Part shown: piece after piece, positions 43,240 through 56,383 of the stretch | Numbering within the stretch: the first letter of the stretch is position 1 | How the letters are laid out: each line of letters starts with the position of its first letter | Assembly: GCA_964017065.1 (NCBI GenBank) | Contig: OZ024784.1 | Span: 804,382-868,381 of the forward strand | DNA length: 64,000 bases | DNA from: Haliclona indistincta | Lineage: Eukaryota; Porifera; Demospongiae; Haplosclerida; Chalinidae | Reading direction: 5' to 3' | The notes under the pieces: model-generated | Told to the model about the DNA's origin: nothing | The model's database searches: none | The model's input: only the letters and a program-made list of their open reading frames with translations | Made by a program: the position numbers and the translations under genes

Positions 43240-43764
43240 GACCTGCGAGGATCAAGTTACACAAGAGATGAACACATAGCTACCTATAGCTGATAAATGG
43301 CTACCCTAAAGGCATCCTCTACAGTATACAGCTAATGCATGATGTACCAGAATACTCTCATAAAGCACTACACCTCTCGTTACACAATCCTCGACCGATC
43401 GAAAGAGAGATAAGCTACACTGTTAAACCTATGGACGGAGATACCCATCACTCACCGGAGAAATGTGATGGAAACAGTTGTGCAGTAGGGAAGTCAATTC
43501 GATGCCCTGTAGAGGGCGTCCACTCGACGATTCTTCGGTGTCGACGATAAGTATTGTAGTCACGATGCTGCCAACGTGTGGGTGCCACTGGGTGGTGCAA
43601 AAAGAAGGTGGAGTCTAGGCGTGGTCAAAACTACACCAACATGGCGAATGTGGTTTAGAGCGCGAAACTAGCTAGTGCTAAGGGAGAATCTGAGCACTAC
43701 ATGTAAGCTGTCTTTGAAATATTCAGTAAATAATTATTGTTCATTTTGATCACAGTGTATTAGA
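43240..43764. promoter_or_regulatory. Divergent promoter region NAF1/WAPL
   Basis: 525 bp between the two divergent start codons. No TATA box is evident. The region is GC-richer around 43490-43620 than nearby introns, and CGATCGAAAGAG and GTCGACGATAAG stretches lie there. The WAPL 5' leader probably contains an intron, because a good AG lies near its ATG. No firm motif call. Confidence 0.45.
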
Positions 43765-46700
43765 ATGCCTAGGAAGACGAAGGCACCAGCGACCAGCAAA
43801 GCTGGTGGTAGCAGTGAACTCTTTGATGAGCTACTAGCTACCTCAAAGGCATCCAGTAGCAAGGTTTCGCCAGCTTCTAAAAAAGCAAAGCAGACCCCAA
43901 CTCGTGACTTCTCTATGCTGTTCAGTAAGAGGGGTATGGTGCAGTATTCTTTCAGCTCATCCCCTAGTCCTGTGAAACTGGTCAGCTTGACCAAACCCAC
44001 CAGATCAGACTCACCGGTGACTAAAGCTTCTCCGGCAATGGGAAAGCCGTCACCAAAAGGTGGTGTGCAGCATGCAATTGACATATTATAAGCTGATTAC
44101 TGTGATTGGCTTTCTGTTTCAGGGAAGCGCAAACCGAAGGCTCAACTAAAAGCTGAAATGGTTTTTGAGTTTGAATCTGATGATGAAGATGAAGAGGATA
44201 TTCTGCCTCCCGTCAAGAAAGCAAAGACTATTAAGAAAGAAGCTACTGAAGTCAGCTCACTTAAAAAGAAAACCACTGCCAAGGCAGGAAAAGGGAAGAG
44301 TCCAGCTGTATCACCAGCTGCCAAGAAGCTATCACCAGAGAAAGCTAGTAAGAAGCCATCTTCAGTCAAAACTGTCAAGAAACAATCACCAGCTAAAGCT
44401 AGCAAGAAGAGTCCAGCAGCTAAAAAGAGCCCAGCTGCTAAAGCTGTTAAGGTCTCACCCACCAAGGGAAGATCCAGTGCTAATGTGTCACCTGCCAAGA
44501 AAGCAAAGAAAACTCCTCCTTCACCAAAGAAGAAGACATCTCCAAGGAAAACTTCCTCTGCTACTAAAAAAGCAACAGCATCACCGAACAAGGCAAGTGG
44601 TCCTGGGCAGAAATCTAGTACTGGCAGAGGAAGGGATAGACCTAAGAAATATCCCATTGAGCAAAAACCTGAAGAAAAAGATGCAGCAGCACAAGAACAA
44701 AAGCCTGAAAAAAATCAAGTGAAACGAGGACGGGGTAGACCAAGGAAATATCCTATTAAACCAGAGCAAAAACCTGCTGAAGACAAAGAAACACAGGAAT
44801 CCCAAGAGCAAAATCCTGAAATGGAGGAGGAGACAGAACATCTAGAGCAAAACTCTGAGGTAACAGAAGAGCAGATGACTGCTGCTAAGGGGTCACGAAA
44901 GAGAAAGCAAGATGAATCTGCTGCACCAAAACCAACTCCTCCGAAGAGAGGACGAGGGAGACCACCAAAGAAGAGAAAGCTGGCTGCTGTTACAGCTGAG
45001 GTGAGTCAGCCATCGGCGAGTGAAGAGGAACAGTTCGAAATGTCTCAAGAAGAGGATAACAAAGGTATGCAATATACTGAGAGGTATGCTTAGCACATGT
45101 TTCTCACCAGAAGGAGAGGCCTCGAAGAAATCTAACACGAGACATGCTCCTCGCAAGTGGGAAGAAAAGAATGAGGAGAATAAAGAGGAACCAGCATTAG
45201 AGGAAGACTCCACTGAGCTTGAGGACTCACAAGACATGACAGCTGAGGAGGAAGCTACTGAGTCAGAGCTGGAGACCAGTGCTATGTCTGTTGACCCTGT
45301 AACCACAGAGGAGGAGAGGGAAGATGATGCTAGTCAGGATGCTGTGACACTACAGGTAGAGTGTGTTGATATTTATGAATGTTGTCTTAGTGAGATAAAG
45401 TCATGATTATACTCACAGAAATCAAGCGCCACAGAGGACATGGAGACTAGTAACCAGCCTTCTACTAACTCACAGCCTGCTACTGACTCACAGCCTTCTA
45501 CTGACTCACAGCCTGCTACTAACTCACAGCCTGCTACTAACTCACAGCCTGCTACTAACTCACAGCCTGCTACTAACTCACAGCCTGCTACTGACTCACA
45601 GTCTGCTACTGAATCACAGCCTGCTACTAACTCACAGCCTGCTACTAGCTCACAGCCTGCTACTAACTCACAGCCTGCTACTAGCTCACAGCCTGCTACT
45701 AACTCACAGCCTGCTACAAACTCACAGCCTGCTACTGACTCACAGTCTGTTACTAACTCACAGCCTGCTACTAACTCACAGCCTGCTACTACCTCACAGC
45801 CTGCTACTGACTCACAGCCTGCTACTGACTTACAGCCTGCTACTAACTCACAGCCTGCTACTACCTCACAGCCTGCTACTAACTCACAGCCTGCTACTAA
45901 CTCACAGTCTACTACTAACTCACAGCCTGCTACTACCTCACAGCCTGCTACTAACTCACAGCCTGCTACTAACTCACAGCCTGCTACTGAATCACAGTCT
46001 ACTATAGAATCACGGTCTGCTGAGATGGATTCAGAACCTACTTCAGAGTCACAACTTACATACCCACAACCTGCATGTAGTACTGATTCATTGCCTATAG
46101 AACCGCACCTTGATTCAGAGTCACAATCTTCTTCAATGACAGGGCCTGCTTCAGAGTCAAAACCTACTGCAGAACCAGAACCACAAACTGGTGCATTAGA
46201 TGAAGATGGCGATGCTAAAATGGAATCTGAAGAGGCAGGGTCACGCCATCATCAGTCTATGGTTCATGACATGTCTCTTAGTGAAACAGAGGATAACTTT
46301 GAAAGAAAAGACTTTGATCGGCACCTAGAGGTAGGTGGTTAAATTGTGTAGCAGCCTGCTGGATTTATCTTTTTTCCTCTAGGCCCCTGTCCCTCAACTT
46401 GCCCGCTCATCCACTTGGCCCAAGTCTTCCTCCTCCACTATCACCTCTTTCTCTTCCCATCTCCACAGCAGTTCAGTCACATCATCTACCTCTTCTCTGG
46501 TGACTCACAAACAGGTCAGCTATCTGACTGTGGCACCTGCTAATCTCTTTTCCTCTTTCCGCAGTCTGCTCTAGTTGTGCGCAATGTCCGTCAAGCTCAC
46601 GAGTGCTTGGAAGAAGGAGAGTCCCTGTTGTTTCGAGATGAGGTGGAGTATTTGTTGGATAACATGAGATCCTCACAACCTCTCTCTGTTCGCTGCCTGA

Positions 46701-49700
46701 GGTCAGAAAATACTTAATTGTAGTACATACAGGCCTTAATGGTGATTGTGCATGTACATAGATTATTTAGACTATGTAACTGGGAAATTAGCTCACGTGA
46801 ACGCATAATGACAGTGCATTTCATGGTACAGTTTCTGTGTTGCGTGTCAACACTCAAACCTTGACTCCTCTTTCAACAGTTGGCCATGTTCAATGTAGTG
46901 TTGCTTGTGCAAAGTGCTACTTGCATTCTTGTGCTGTTTCAGTCATAATAGTTTGTGCGTTAGTCTCAATGTTTCCAGTGTTGCTACCATTGTGGTGCTC
47001 ATGCAAGACCTCTCTATAGTTGGTTGCTTCTTGTCCAATAAGCACATCGTGGTTGGTGTAGTGCAAACAAAGTGCAAATAGTGGATTTTTGTGAAGGAAG
47101 CGGCAAAATGGACTGTAGTGATTGGTTGGACTTTCATTGTTCTAAACAACATTGACGTGCTCATAATAATAATTATTACTCACGGCATGAAATCTCATGT
47201 CTAAGATAAAATGGTACTTCATTGGGTGTCTTGCATGGGTAACGTTCGGAAAACCAAGGTTCACATAATCTTGCACAACAGTATCAGGAGTGGAGTCTGG
47301 GGACCAGGCTAGTCTTCTAGTTGTCATAGACATTATAGGCTATGTAACCTTAATCTATGAGTAAACGTTGATTTCACACGTCCACTTGCATGAAACTGTT
47401 TGCAAACAGACGGTTTGGAAACTCTCTATTTCCAAACTCTGTTTTCTAAATTCTCTGTTTCCAATCTATGGTTATTTGGTAGCCAACAGGTGAATCTACA
47501 ATGTGCCGTACTACATGAAAATTCGTGTTTCCTAGTTTGTGTGTGTCACATTAATTTGCTTATGCTCTTGCGCTGTTTAGAGTAGTCAACAAGGACAGTA
47601 CACATGTTGCTGACACTGCTTGCCAAGTAGTCTATGCTAAATTTGCTGTTTCTCTTACAAGCTTTGCTGTTTCTGTGCCAAACAGCATGTAGCGATAACA
47701 ACCCCTCTTTGACAGTTTGAGGTACTTCTCTTCACAATTTGAAGAATAGGTTACAAAAACAGAGCTCACTCAAAATAATAATATTATATTCATTGTCGTA
47801 TGCACCAGTGCATACCATGGATTGGAGCTGAGGATAATGCTGTAATAATAATAATTTATAATGGTGGGCAGCCATCTCGGATGGAAAAATGATTAATAAT
47901 TCCTGTTTGTTTCTGAAAGGTCCATTTCAAAATGAAACGAAGAAATGTTGCAATGTTATATAAAACAGTTGTTCGGTCGCGTGCAAGTGAGTAAAAAAGA
48001 ATCCAAGTCAAAGTGCAAACCAGCGAGTGAGTGACTTCATATAAACCAAGTGATGCTGGGTGTCTGATATCCATGATTGAATGTGCAGTGTTGTGCGGGA
48101 AGTACGTGCGATCAGTCGGGGTGTGTTAGGTGTAGTTGCTTGGCTCAATCTTATTTTCCATGTGTTTCTTGCTGACCAGGAGGCAGTAGAGTAGGTACGG
48201 GCCTGTGGTGATGGCTAATGTACCTAGTAGTAGGTTAGCGGTCATCACGGCTAGAAAGAGTCGCACATCACGGCAGCCTTGTACCAGCAGTATGACTAGA
48301 GCAGACACTGTGTAGAACATGTACACCACAAGACTGACAAAGATGGCTACGAAGCAGCAAAGGTTAGGGTAGCCCTTGATCCACCCTCTACAGCAAGTGA
48401 TTAGGAGAATGGCTGCAGCTGCCAACATCAGGTTGAACAGCCCTCCCGGTATGATCATTGCTCCTGGTACAGCCAGATTGAGTCTTACTGGTACCACAGG
48501 TCGGCTAGAGTTACTGGTGGTTGTCACAGTAGGAGGACAGCTGGTGAAATTGGCTGCCATAGCAATGCCTGGATAGAATAGAGTGAGATAATATATTAGC
48601 ACCTGTGGCTGCAGGTGAGTTTGTATAGCACAGGCTGACAGGCTAAGGTGAGTGAGGTCAAATGTGGCTACTCACCAAGTGATGTCTGAGTTAGTGCAAT
48701 GATGACCATTGCTAACAGGCCGACTGCCAAGACTACCTTCAATGCAACACTCTTCATACAGTGCGTGTGTGTGCTGGTTCCCAGTAGGGGGTCGACCTCA
48801 CGGTGTAGTGTGTCCTACATGACAATGACAAAATGTATAGTTACCTGTAAGCAACAATATATTGAAAGAAGCTAGCTGTTCTATTTGTCCTAGGATAAAT
48901 ATAGACTTCCTCCACATCTCATGCATTCTGCACAGAAGCCACTCAATTAGACAAAGGGGAAACACATTGTGCAATCAAACAGGTGATCTGTGACCTCTCA
49001 TAATAGCCGGCCCAGCCTGGCTCTAACAGGACTCCGTTAGTCAACAAGACTCTGTTAGTCAACATAGGTGCACCACGTAAAATGCAGAAGGCATCTCTAG
49101 CTAGCTAGGTGAGGTTACAAGTTGTAACCTCACACGTGGCGTGGCTGGTTGTAGTAGTAACCGCACTACAACAGCTATCGTACCGCACGTTCATAGTCAC
49201 TCCACTAAGCAGCGTGCGTACAGCAGACTCTGTTGCTGTGAGTTCCTACTCAGCTCAGCTAGCTAGCTCACCCCCGCTACTACTCCAGCTTACCATTTTC
49301 GTCGTGTGCTAGCTGTGGAGGGCTGCTATAGTAGAGATCGGTGCCCGGTGTGGTGGTTGCTCCTGCGTACAGCGTTTTTGTCCTGGTGAGCTGAGATGAA
49401 GTGATGGCGTTTCCTCACTTCACTTGGTTATAGCGCGCGCCAGCTGACGCCTCGTGTGACAGGTCTGCCATACCGGTTATACCCGCCCCTCCCTCCCGTT
49501 CGACAAGCACATGCATTGCATGCTGGGAACATTTTAACCCTTTATTCACTGACATCACCAACACGTGTTTCTCTACAGCACTTGTAATCTGGCTCAGAAA
49601 TGTCTCAAACCAGACTTCAGCCGACAACTGAGAGCGCATGGACTGGTCAACAAGACAATGATGTTCCTCAAGGACAGCATACAGCACGAGGTTAGTATTG

Positions 49701-52697
49701 GTGTGTGTTATTTGGAACACTTGACTGACTATAATCTGTGTTCTTAGTCCCTCAAGATTGCTATGGTCACACTCATGTTCGTCTTGACCAGAGAGCGGGT
49801 TGATAGTGCTGAATTGGACAGGAGTGTTATTGGTGAGCAAGTGTTGTTGCCGTAACAATGTGTTAACCACACCCTCTAATCTTGACAGAGATGCTGGCGA
49901 CAGTGCTAGCCCCAGAGGAGCTGGATGAAGACAAAGAAAAGAAGACAGAGTCTGTGTCCAGCAGCAAACAGCTTGCAAGAATCACAGAAAAAGCAAAGTA
50001 TGTCTTGGTGGTACTACACCTCTCCCTAGCTTTCAACCCTACTGCCCCATACTATGATTATCATTTGGGATTTTTTTCAAGTATACAATTTTTGCTTGAA
50101 GTACATAACCATACATACTGTAAGGATAGCTGCCTTAACATATTGATGATAAATGCTCTAGGACTATTCTGAGTAGCTGTGATTCAATCACTCTGAGTGA
50201 GAGAGATAAAGATCGTAATGAAGAGGAGGATACCAGTGATGAGGTTCCTATTGTGGAGGAGAAGAAACAAGATGATGTCATCGTCCCAGCAGATCTAACA
50301 GTAGGTGGAGAAAATGATTTGTAATGACCATGCCTTCCTCTATCTCTCTTCCTTCTGTTTCTCTAGTTAGCTGAATTAGTATGTGAGTGCTTTCTCTCGC
50401 TGACAGTAGCCCAAACCAGCTGCCATTGGTTGCGACAAGAGATGAGAATCATAGGAGCCCTGGACCATATTGCTAACAGAGGTGAGCAGAGAGAAAGAGG
50501 TGACCTTTGGATTATCGTGTTTGCAGTTATCACACTGGTCAGTGAGTTGGACTACAATGCAGAGGGGTGTGGTCTGGTGACATCATCTACTCCACAGCTG
50601 AATAAGCTGCAGAGATGGTTGAAACTGATTGAAAATGTGAGTATATCCTTTTTGTTGACCTCTAAAGCCTGTCTGTCTGCTGTTAGTTTCTTTCCCCTAG
50701 TAGTTGCTGTTCCAATAGTAATACTAACCACTCCTTTCACTGTTACTAGATTGCTTATGTCAACAAGGACAATCAGACCTACCTGGTGCTGTTCGATGGA
50801 GCTGTACTAGTCACTAATCTAGCAAGGTGAGGAACCAGCTAGTGAGTGACCTTGACCCTCGTTGCCTTCTCGTCCAGGTTGCTGTCTATGTTAGAAGACT
50901 CCGTTGTGAAACAGCAAGATGCTCAGAGGTACTCAGGCGTGTTCACGCAGATCGCTGTTATTCACCTTGTTCCTTCCTCAGAGTATGTTTGCTGGAGTGC
51001 TTGTTGCGCTTGCTTCGTGTGTTGCTCAATCTCACACATGATCATGAGCTGGGCAGCCATAGGGTAGGAGAAGAACCATCGCTGCTGCAGACCTTGCTTA
51101 GCTGTACCTTCAAGGTGACTGCACTCAATCACTCACTCTTTATCTCTCTTTCTCATTCTACAGCTGCCTCCTCTGATTCCTGGTGACTCTAAATTCGACT
51201 TTCACATACTGGTTAGTGAGTGCATTCGTCAGTTACTGTGAAGTCAGTACTTTTACTTAGTTTGAATTATAGTAAAGTTGTGTCCTGTATTATCTCGTTG
51301 TCGTGTCCTTACAGACGTTGGGAGTATTAATCAATCTCGTGGAGCACTGTGCCCCTAACAGAACCCACATTTATGAGGCTGTGGTTGAGACTAAGCCACC
51401 CAGTAGTGAGACCACACCCCCTAGTGGTAGTCCCAAGACTGTATGGAAAGCCATATTGGAGGTTTGTATGGTCTAAAATAATTATCTCTTTTGATACTTT
51501 GAACTATTTTGTGTGTTGGTGCGTATTTGAAAAAACTTTCGTGGTGAGTATTGGAAACTGAATTTGATTTGTGCGACAATGCTGTGGTATCAGAATTTTA
51601 AAAGTGTGATTCCAACCATCATGTGATGCAGCCTTCATATAAATCACCGCTTACTGTTCGTTGCTCATTGTTCAGCTTTTTCTGACTCACCACAAGAGAA
51701 CAGAAGAGGTCACCATTGATGTACCTACTCCTCAGAGGCTGTCACAGATGAGCAGCACTAGCTCTCCATACTCCTCCCCGGTAAGCTTGAGTGTTACAGA
51801 CCTCTTTTAGTCTTTCCATTGTAGGTCAAACGAGACTCTTCGTCAACCTTTGGTGGTCGCATGAAGAAACAACACTTACAAAAGAAGCATAGGTGAGTAC
51901 TACGGACTGCTGTACCTTGTCATCCCACTCCAATATTGTACCCTCCCCTGTCTTTGTCTGGGGTGAGGTTAATGGGTGGGGCATATTAAAAGTGGGACTT
52001 TTCGCCACTCAGCAGCTTGTATGTGACTGCTGTGTGGTAGTATTACCCTCCACATGTGATGCTGGGCACTATTGAATGCTTTCATCTCCCTCAGGTCTCC
52101 TGGCAGTAGTCTACAAGGTTCTCAGGACAATACAGGTGGTGAATGTTCTTGTTGCTATCAAATAAGCCATTACCTCACTCTGTGTGTAGGGGATGATTGC
52201 GAGGAAGAGCTACAGGAAGAGGAAGATGAAGATGAGCCCATGGACAGCATACCGAGTGATCCTCTGGTGTTCAGTAGAGAGGAATTTGATACTGGTAACC
52301 AGACAGCAGATTCTTAACACTGGTCATCTCTCTCTCACTCCAGCTCTTTCCAAAGCTGGCAAGCACATGGAGGACTCTGTGCTAGCCTCATACGCAGCCC
52401 TTCTCCTTGGCTTGCTAGTGAAGCATAGCTCAGTGAGTAGTACCTGTACCAATAGTCCAATAGTATCAATGCTGATTTCACAGGAGTTTGGTGAGAGTCT
52501 GAAGGCTGAGCTTCCCAACCGTTCATTCGCGTTGCTAATTGAAGTGCTGAAGAAGTTTCTGTCCTTTATGCAGATCACGGTATGTTGCTGGTAGCAGGGC
52601 GCCCTCACCATAATGTGCTGCTATACAGGAATCTAGTACCACGCGGACTGGCCTAGCGTCTGTAAAGAAGATTATCAAGCATCTTGAAACCTCATGA
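43765..52697 (+). CDS. WAPL: WAPL cohesin release factor (Wings apart-like)
   Basis: WAPL opens cohesin rings and frees chromatin loops and sister chromatids. The N-terminal half is disordered and basic: MPRKTKAPATSK, many SPAKK-type repeats and AT-hook-like RGRGRPRK and RGRGRPPKKRK. An acidic stretch and an exon of SQPATN hexapeptides follow. The C-terminal WAPL domain begins at about 46565 with ALVVRNVRQAHECLEEGES and VEYLLDNM; after a 2.9-kb intron it continues with CLKPDFSRQLRAHG, then VCECFLSLTVAQTSCHWLRQ, SFALLIEVLKKFL and TGLASVKKIIKHLETS to the stop at 52697. Junctions were checked at 44085, 45065, 45356, 46329 and 46702/49580. The AT-hooks and hexapeptide array are unusual; I did not find a clear vertebrate-style FGF motif. 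Its 3' end is duplicated at 53.4 kb. Confidence 0.9.
45463..46011 (+). repeat. Coding 18-bp minisatellite (SQPATN hexapeptides) in WAPL
   Basis: About 30 in-frame copies of an 18-bp unit of the type TCACAGCCTGCTACTAAC. The encoded repeat is SQPAT followed by N, D, S, T or E. Most copies differ by one or two bases, which points to recent expansion. The segment is polar, uncharged and rich in potential Ser/Thr phosphosites, and lies in the disordered N-terminal half. Confidence 0.9.
46703..48125. other. Left part of the large WAPL intron
   Basis: AT-rich and without convincing exons. A motif CTGGGGACCAGGCTAG at about 47301-47316 resembles the edge motif of the insertion near 31438 and may be the end of a dispersed element. 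The stretch 47880-48125 is the 3' flank of the nested antisense gene. No other gene seen. Confidence 0.4.
48126..48757 (-). CDS. Four-pass membrane protein nested antisense in a WAPL intron
   Basis: Two coding exons (48757 to about 48676 and about 48569 to 48126) joined at GGTGAGT/TATCCAG. The product is about 175 residues: a first hydrophobic segment (VALKVVLAVGLLAMVIIAL), an outer loop with NFTSC and NSS sequons, then LMLAAAAILLITCC, FVAIFVSLVVYMFYTVSALV and MTANLLLGTLAITTGPYLLY, and a short cytoplasmic tail ending SNYT. The topology resembles MARVEL- or claudin-type tetraspan proteins, but I cannot name the family. A 5' leader exon may lie near 49.3 kb. It lies wholly inside the WAPL intron on the opposite strand. 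Confidence 0.65.
48830..49579. other. Upstream region of the nested gene, right part of the WAPL intron
   Basis: Holds the probable promoter and leader of the antisense nested gene. A short direct repeat (ACTCCGTTAGTCAACA / ACTCTGTTAGTCAACA) lies near 49030-49062, and CTAGCTAGC stretches lie near 49097 and 49259. No further coding exon supported. Confidence 0.4.
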
Positions 52698-53366
52698 ATC
52701 ACGTGAACTCATCAAAATCATAGCTAGCCTCAGGCTAGCCTGACAACAATTAGTCCCATTGCATGCTCTTCTCGTGTAGATTTTTTTACAAAGTATATTA
52801 TTTTATTTTGGCTGAATTGTTCGGCATTGTCCCAGAGGAGTCACTAGTCTTAGTAGGTACTAAGCAATGTTCAGTTGTCCAGCGTGTCTTGTTATGCAAT
52901 CCCACCACTGATGTGAAATGAATGATGGTAATCATAAGCTCTCAGCGTAGATCACCGACCACATGTACTGTCTAGATCAATGGGCTGTTGTTGATGAACC
53001 CCTGGACCTGTTGTCTTGTTCATGTAAGGTAAAGTCCTCTAAATTTGGGACACAGTTGTGATAAAGTGAAACATAATCACTTTTCCTTCTCTATCATCAC
53101 GGATATCATTTTATTATGGTACTATGTCGTCACAAGTTGAATAGTTGCTTGTTATGAAGAGAAATCTGGTAATTCAGTACTTTGTGCATTTTCTATTACT
53201 ATCTGTGGGTATTTTGTATATCCCAATGCACCATGGTATACAAAATCAATACTTAAGGATCTGAACGGGCTTGCAACTCAAGGTGGTGTAAACGAGTGTT
53301 GTCCCTCATTTCTCTGGCTTCAATACTTATTGAATTGCATAATAATAATATTGCTGTCTTTCTTTA
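52698..53366. other. Intergenic region downstream of WAPL
   Basis: WAPL 3' flank and spacer before its duplicated tail. AT-rich, no ORF of note. A stretch matching the 53.1-53.2 kb sequence (CTTATGGTACTA...CACAAGTTGAATAGT... at 53113) recurs at 58690-58725, where it is a coding exon of Fringe-like gene 1 (TTATGGTACTATTAGCCATC). A diverged Fringe exon fragment is therefore possible here. Confidence 0.4.
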
Positions 53367-53600
53367 TGCAGATCACTGTATGTTGCTGTTCCCATCATGC
53401 TCTCGCTCTATGGGAATCTAGACTAGTACCACTCGGACTGGCCTAGTGTCTGCATGTAAAGAAACTTATCAAGCATCTTGAAACCTCATGAATTTTATCA
53501 TGTGACTCAAGAATCCATAGCTAACCTAACAATGGGGTCATTGTTGTTAGCATTCTCTAATTTTGTATGCTCTGCTCGTGTAGATTTTTTTTATAAAGTG
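53367..53600 (+). pseudogene. Duplicated 3' end of WAPL
   Basis: Repeats 52566-52800 (last WAPL exons and 3' flank) about 800 bp downstream, with ATGCAGATCACTGTATGTTGC and CATCTTGAAACCTCATGAA retained. The acceptor AG before the last exon is lost and TAG interrupts the frame, so it is not usable as an alternative last exon in its copied form. Confidence 0.75.
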
Positions 53601-53642
53601 TAGGATATTCTATAGGCGTGGTCCAAGTCCAGGAGATAGCAA

Positions 53643-56312
53643 TGGCGTACGTTAAAGTTGTTGATCATCCCAGGACCTGTCAGCTGTCGTCTTGTTGCAG
53701 GTTGTTCACGTACACGCGATGCCTTGTGTGCGTGCTGGTAGCTATGGGAATAATAGCAATCGTGCACATTCTCTCGAACACCACTTCTAGTACTGTCTCT
53801 GCTTTGAAACAGACTCCACTTCAAGAAGATGAACCAGTCACTGAACAACCTCCGGCAGCTGTACTACCTGTCAAACTACCTAGCATGCTGGCCTCTCTAC
53901 GCCTGTCGTCTAGTGAGACCGTGCTTATCACGCCTGAGAAACTGGACCAGAACAAGTACATCAACGAGGATGTCTACATGTCTGTACTTACTACTCCAAA
54001 ACATCACGAGTCACGTTTTGCCTACCAGCTGCTCACATGGTTGCAGACATTCAATCCAAATCAGGTCCTGTTCTTAGAGCTGCTCTCTCTATGTGTTGCT
54101 TGTTCCTGTAACCACCAAGGCATAATGTGCCTAAATCCCCGAGGGGTCCGACACAGACTGATTTAGTGTACGAGATTTTACTGGTTTCAGAGTGATTTCA
54201 CTGATCAAGCGTGGATGTTAGTATACAGAAAACTGCTGAGTATACAGAAAATATGGTGATTTCATGATTTCAGCCTTGATTTAACTGTGATGTTACCAGT
54301 CAACGTACGAGATTTCACTAGTGTCGGCCCCCTCGATAATCCCTCATTAATTTTAGTGCTAATTGAATCTCGTTTAGCGTTAACTATTTTATGGTTGCAC
54401 GTCATTACCCAGTTTTCTCAAAAGTGGTACGGCAGAGTACATGCAGTGATTTAGAGTCAGCGTTTTGACAATCAAATGAACTTTATTTCTCATATGCCCA
54501 GGTCAGAGTAATCACGGATAAGAGTGATGATAAGTGGATCAAATCAGCTCAAAAAATGGGTACGCTCTTCCTTCATATTATCAAGAGTATATAATAAGAA
54601 GAGTGTCGAATGTAGCATACCTGCGTACAAAATCAGTGTGTAAAGTAACGTGACACGCACGTGAGCTGAATGACGCTAAATCCTGCTGCTCCGTAGGCAC
54701 GTGGTCGGCGCGGATCGTTGGCTGTACTAACGCGTGCTCAACGATGACATTTGATGCTTGACCATGTCCCCTCACAAACAGATGACATAATTATACTAAC
54801 AAATTACAGACACATTTACGCTGATTTCTCATGTGCCTGTCACATTACTTTATAGACAGATTTGTTCGCGGGTATGCTACGTTTGACACTCTTCTCATTA
54901 GTATACTCTTGGTATTATGGTCTTCCTATTTTTTGTACATACCCAATCTACTTATTAGAAATGGGGGCAAACCATACTAGTTTGAACCGTGCCGGAGCCA
55001 TGTTCGAACCGTGCCGGAGCCGGGGTACTGTGATTCAGTACAGTTTGGTTAGCTTTCTTTCTGTGGGAGATTTTTACCCGTGCGCAGTTTTTACCCGTGC
55101 GCAGTATGCGCCAGGGTTATGCGTTTGTGTCCGTCTATATGTGTGTGTGTATATATATGTGTGTCATCAAAAAACACGCTTGTTTACGTCTCACCGTTCA
55201 AAATTCGCCACAAAAGTGCACTTTGTAGCTTCTTCACTGAATCTATAGTCCTATGAAGACGTTTTCTGTGCTGGCAAGCCTTGCGCGAGCGGCTAATCCA
55301 TGGCTTTCTAAAGCTATGTGTCCTTGTAAGAGCACTTTACGGTATTGTGGGTGTGTCACCCTTCCTCCTATCCATGTCGATGTCCTCACTCAGTCTCACG
55401 TGTACTGTACGCCAGAGTCACTTCTTGCCAATCACCTGTTAGTGCATGTATGGTAGCTAGTATGCTATCATCAATTTATCTGGAGCTGTCTATGGACTAG
55501 CTGTAACGCAGTGAGTGTTGCACACGGTAATCCTGGAGTAGTCGTGTTAGCACTTAGCTCAGAACACGGTTAGTGCATTATGGTAGCTATGCTATCATCA
55601 ATATTTATCTGGAGCTGTCTATAGACTAGCTGTAACATGAGTGTCACAGTAATGTTGGAGTAGTCGTGTTTAGCTCTTAGCTCAGTGCACGGGTATGTGT
55701 TCATTAGAACTCTAGTCTAACATGTATTATAGCATGTGGTGTAATGAAAAGTGACTTTGTACAGTGACTAACATTATAAAAATGACACTACACTTTGAAG
55801 TTTAATTAGCACTTACTTTCATTCAGGGTTCAATGTGATATTCTGTGGTTGTCCCAAAACAACTTGGCACAATGTGTGAGTTAGTACAGTCACAATTTAA
55901 ACATGTAAACATTTAATAAAATAGTCTGATTGTTTAGTGCTGACATACGATGCAAGACAGGACGACAGTTCGAGGAGTTCTATAAAGCAAGAGACAATGG
56001 ACAAAAATATAGGTAAGACCATGTAGCAATGTTCTCCTCTGGTCCAATGTTCTCCTCTAGTTGGTACTGTCATGCGGATGATGATGTGTACTTCAACGCA
56101 CAATCTCTCTCTAATGAGCTAAGCAAGTATGATCCATACACAGAGCATGTGTATCTGGGACAGTGGAGAGGACTCACTAAGCTGTTCTTTGGTGATGTGG
56201 ATCGCCTCAAGGTAAAGCTGCTGCTGGTATTTTGTTAATGGCTGTAGTTACATGTTTTTGTAGGGAGAAAATTTGGCTTTTTTTCCTGAAGCAGTAAGTA
56301 TATCATTAGCAA

Positions 56313-56383
<71 letters not shown>

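Noticed and set aside
43506..43530. CTCF-like core (GTAGAGGGCG) in the NAF1/WAPL promoter
   Set aside because: Only a short partial match. As far as I know sponges lack a true CTCF, so I do not claim an insulator.
43240..43550. Short plus-strand ORF 43335-43550 upstream of WAPL
   Set aside because: 71 codons with no recognisable feature, in a promoter region between two divergent genes.
44142..45306. Minus-strand ORFs of 137-171 codons over the WAPL N-terminal exons
   Set aside because: They mirror the Lys/Ser/Pro-rich coding exon in the opposite strand. The plus strand has conserved splice junctions leading into the WAPL domain.
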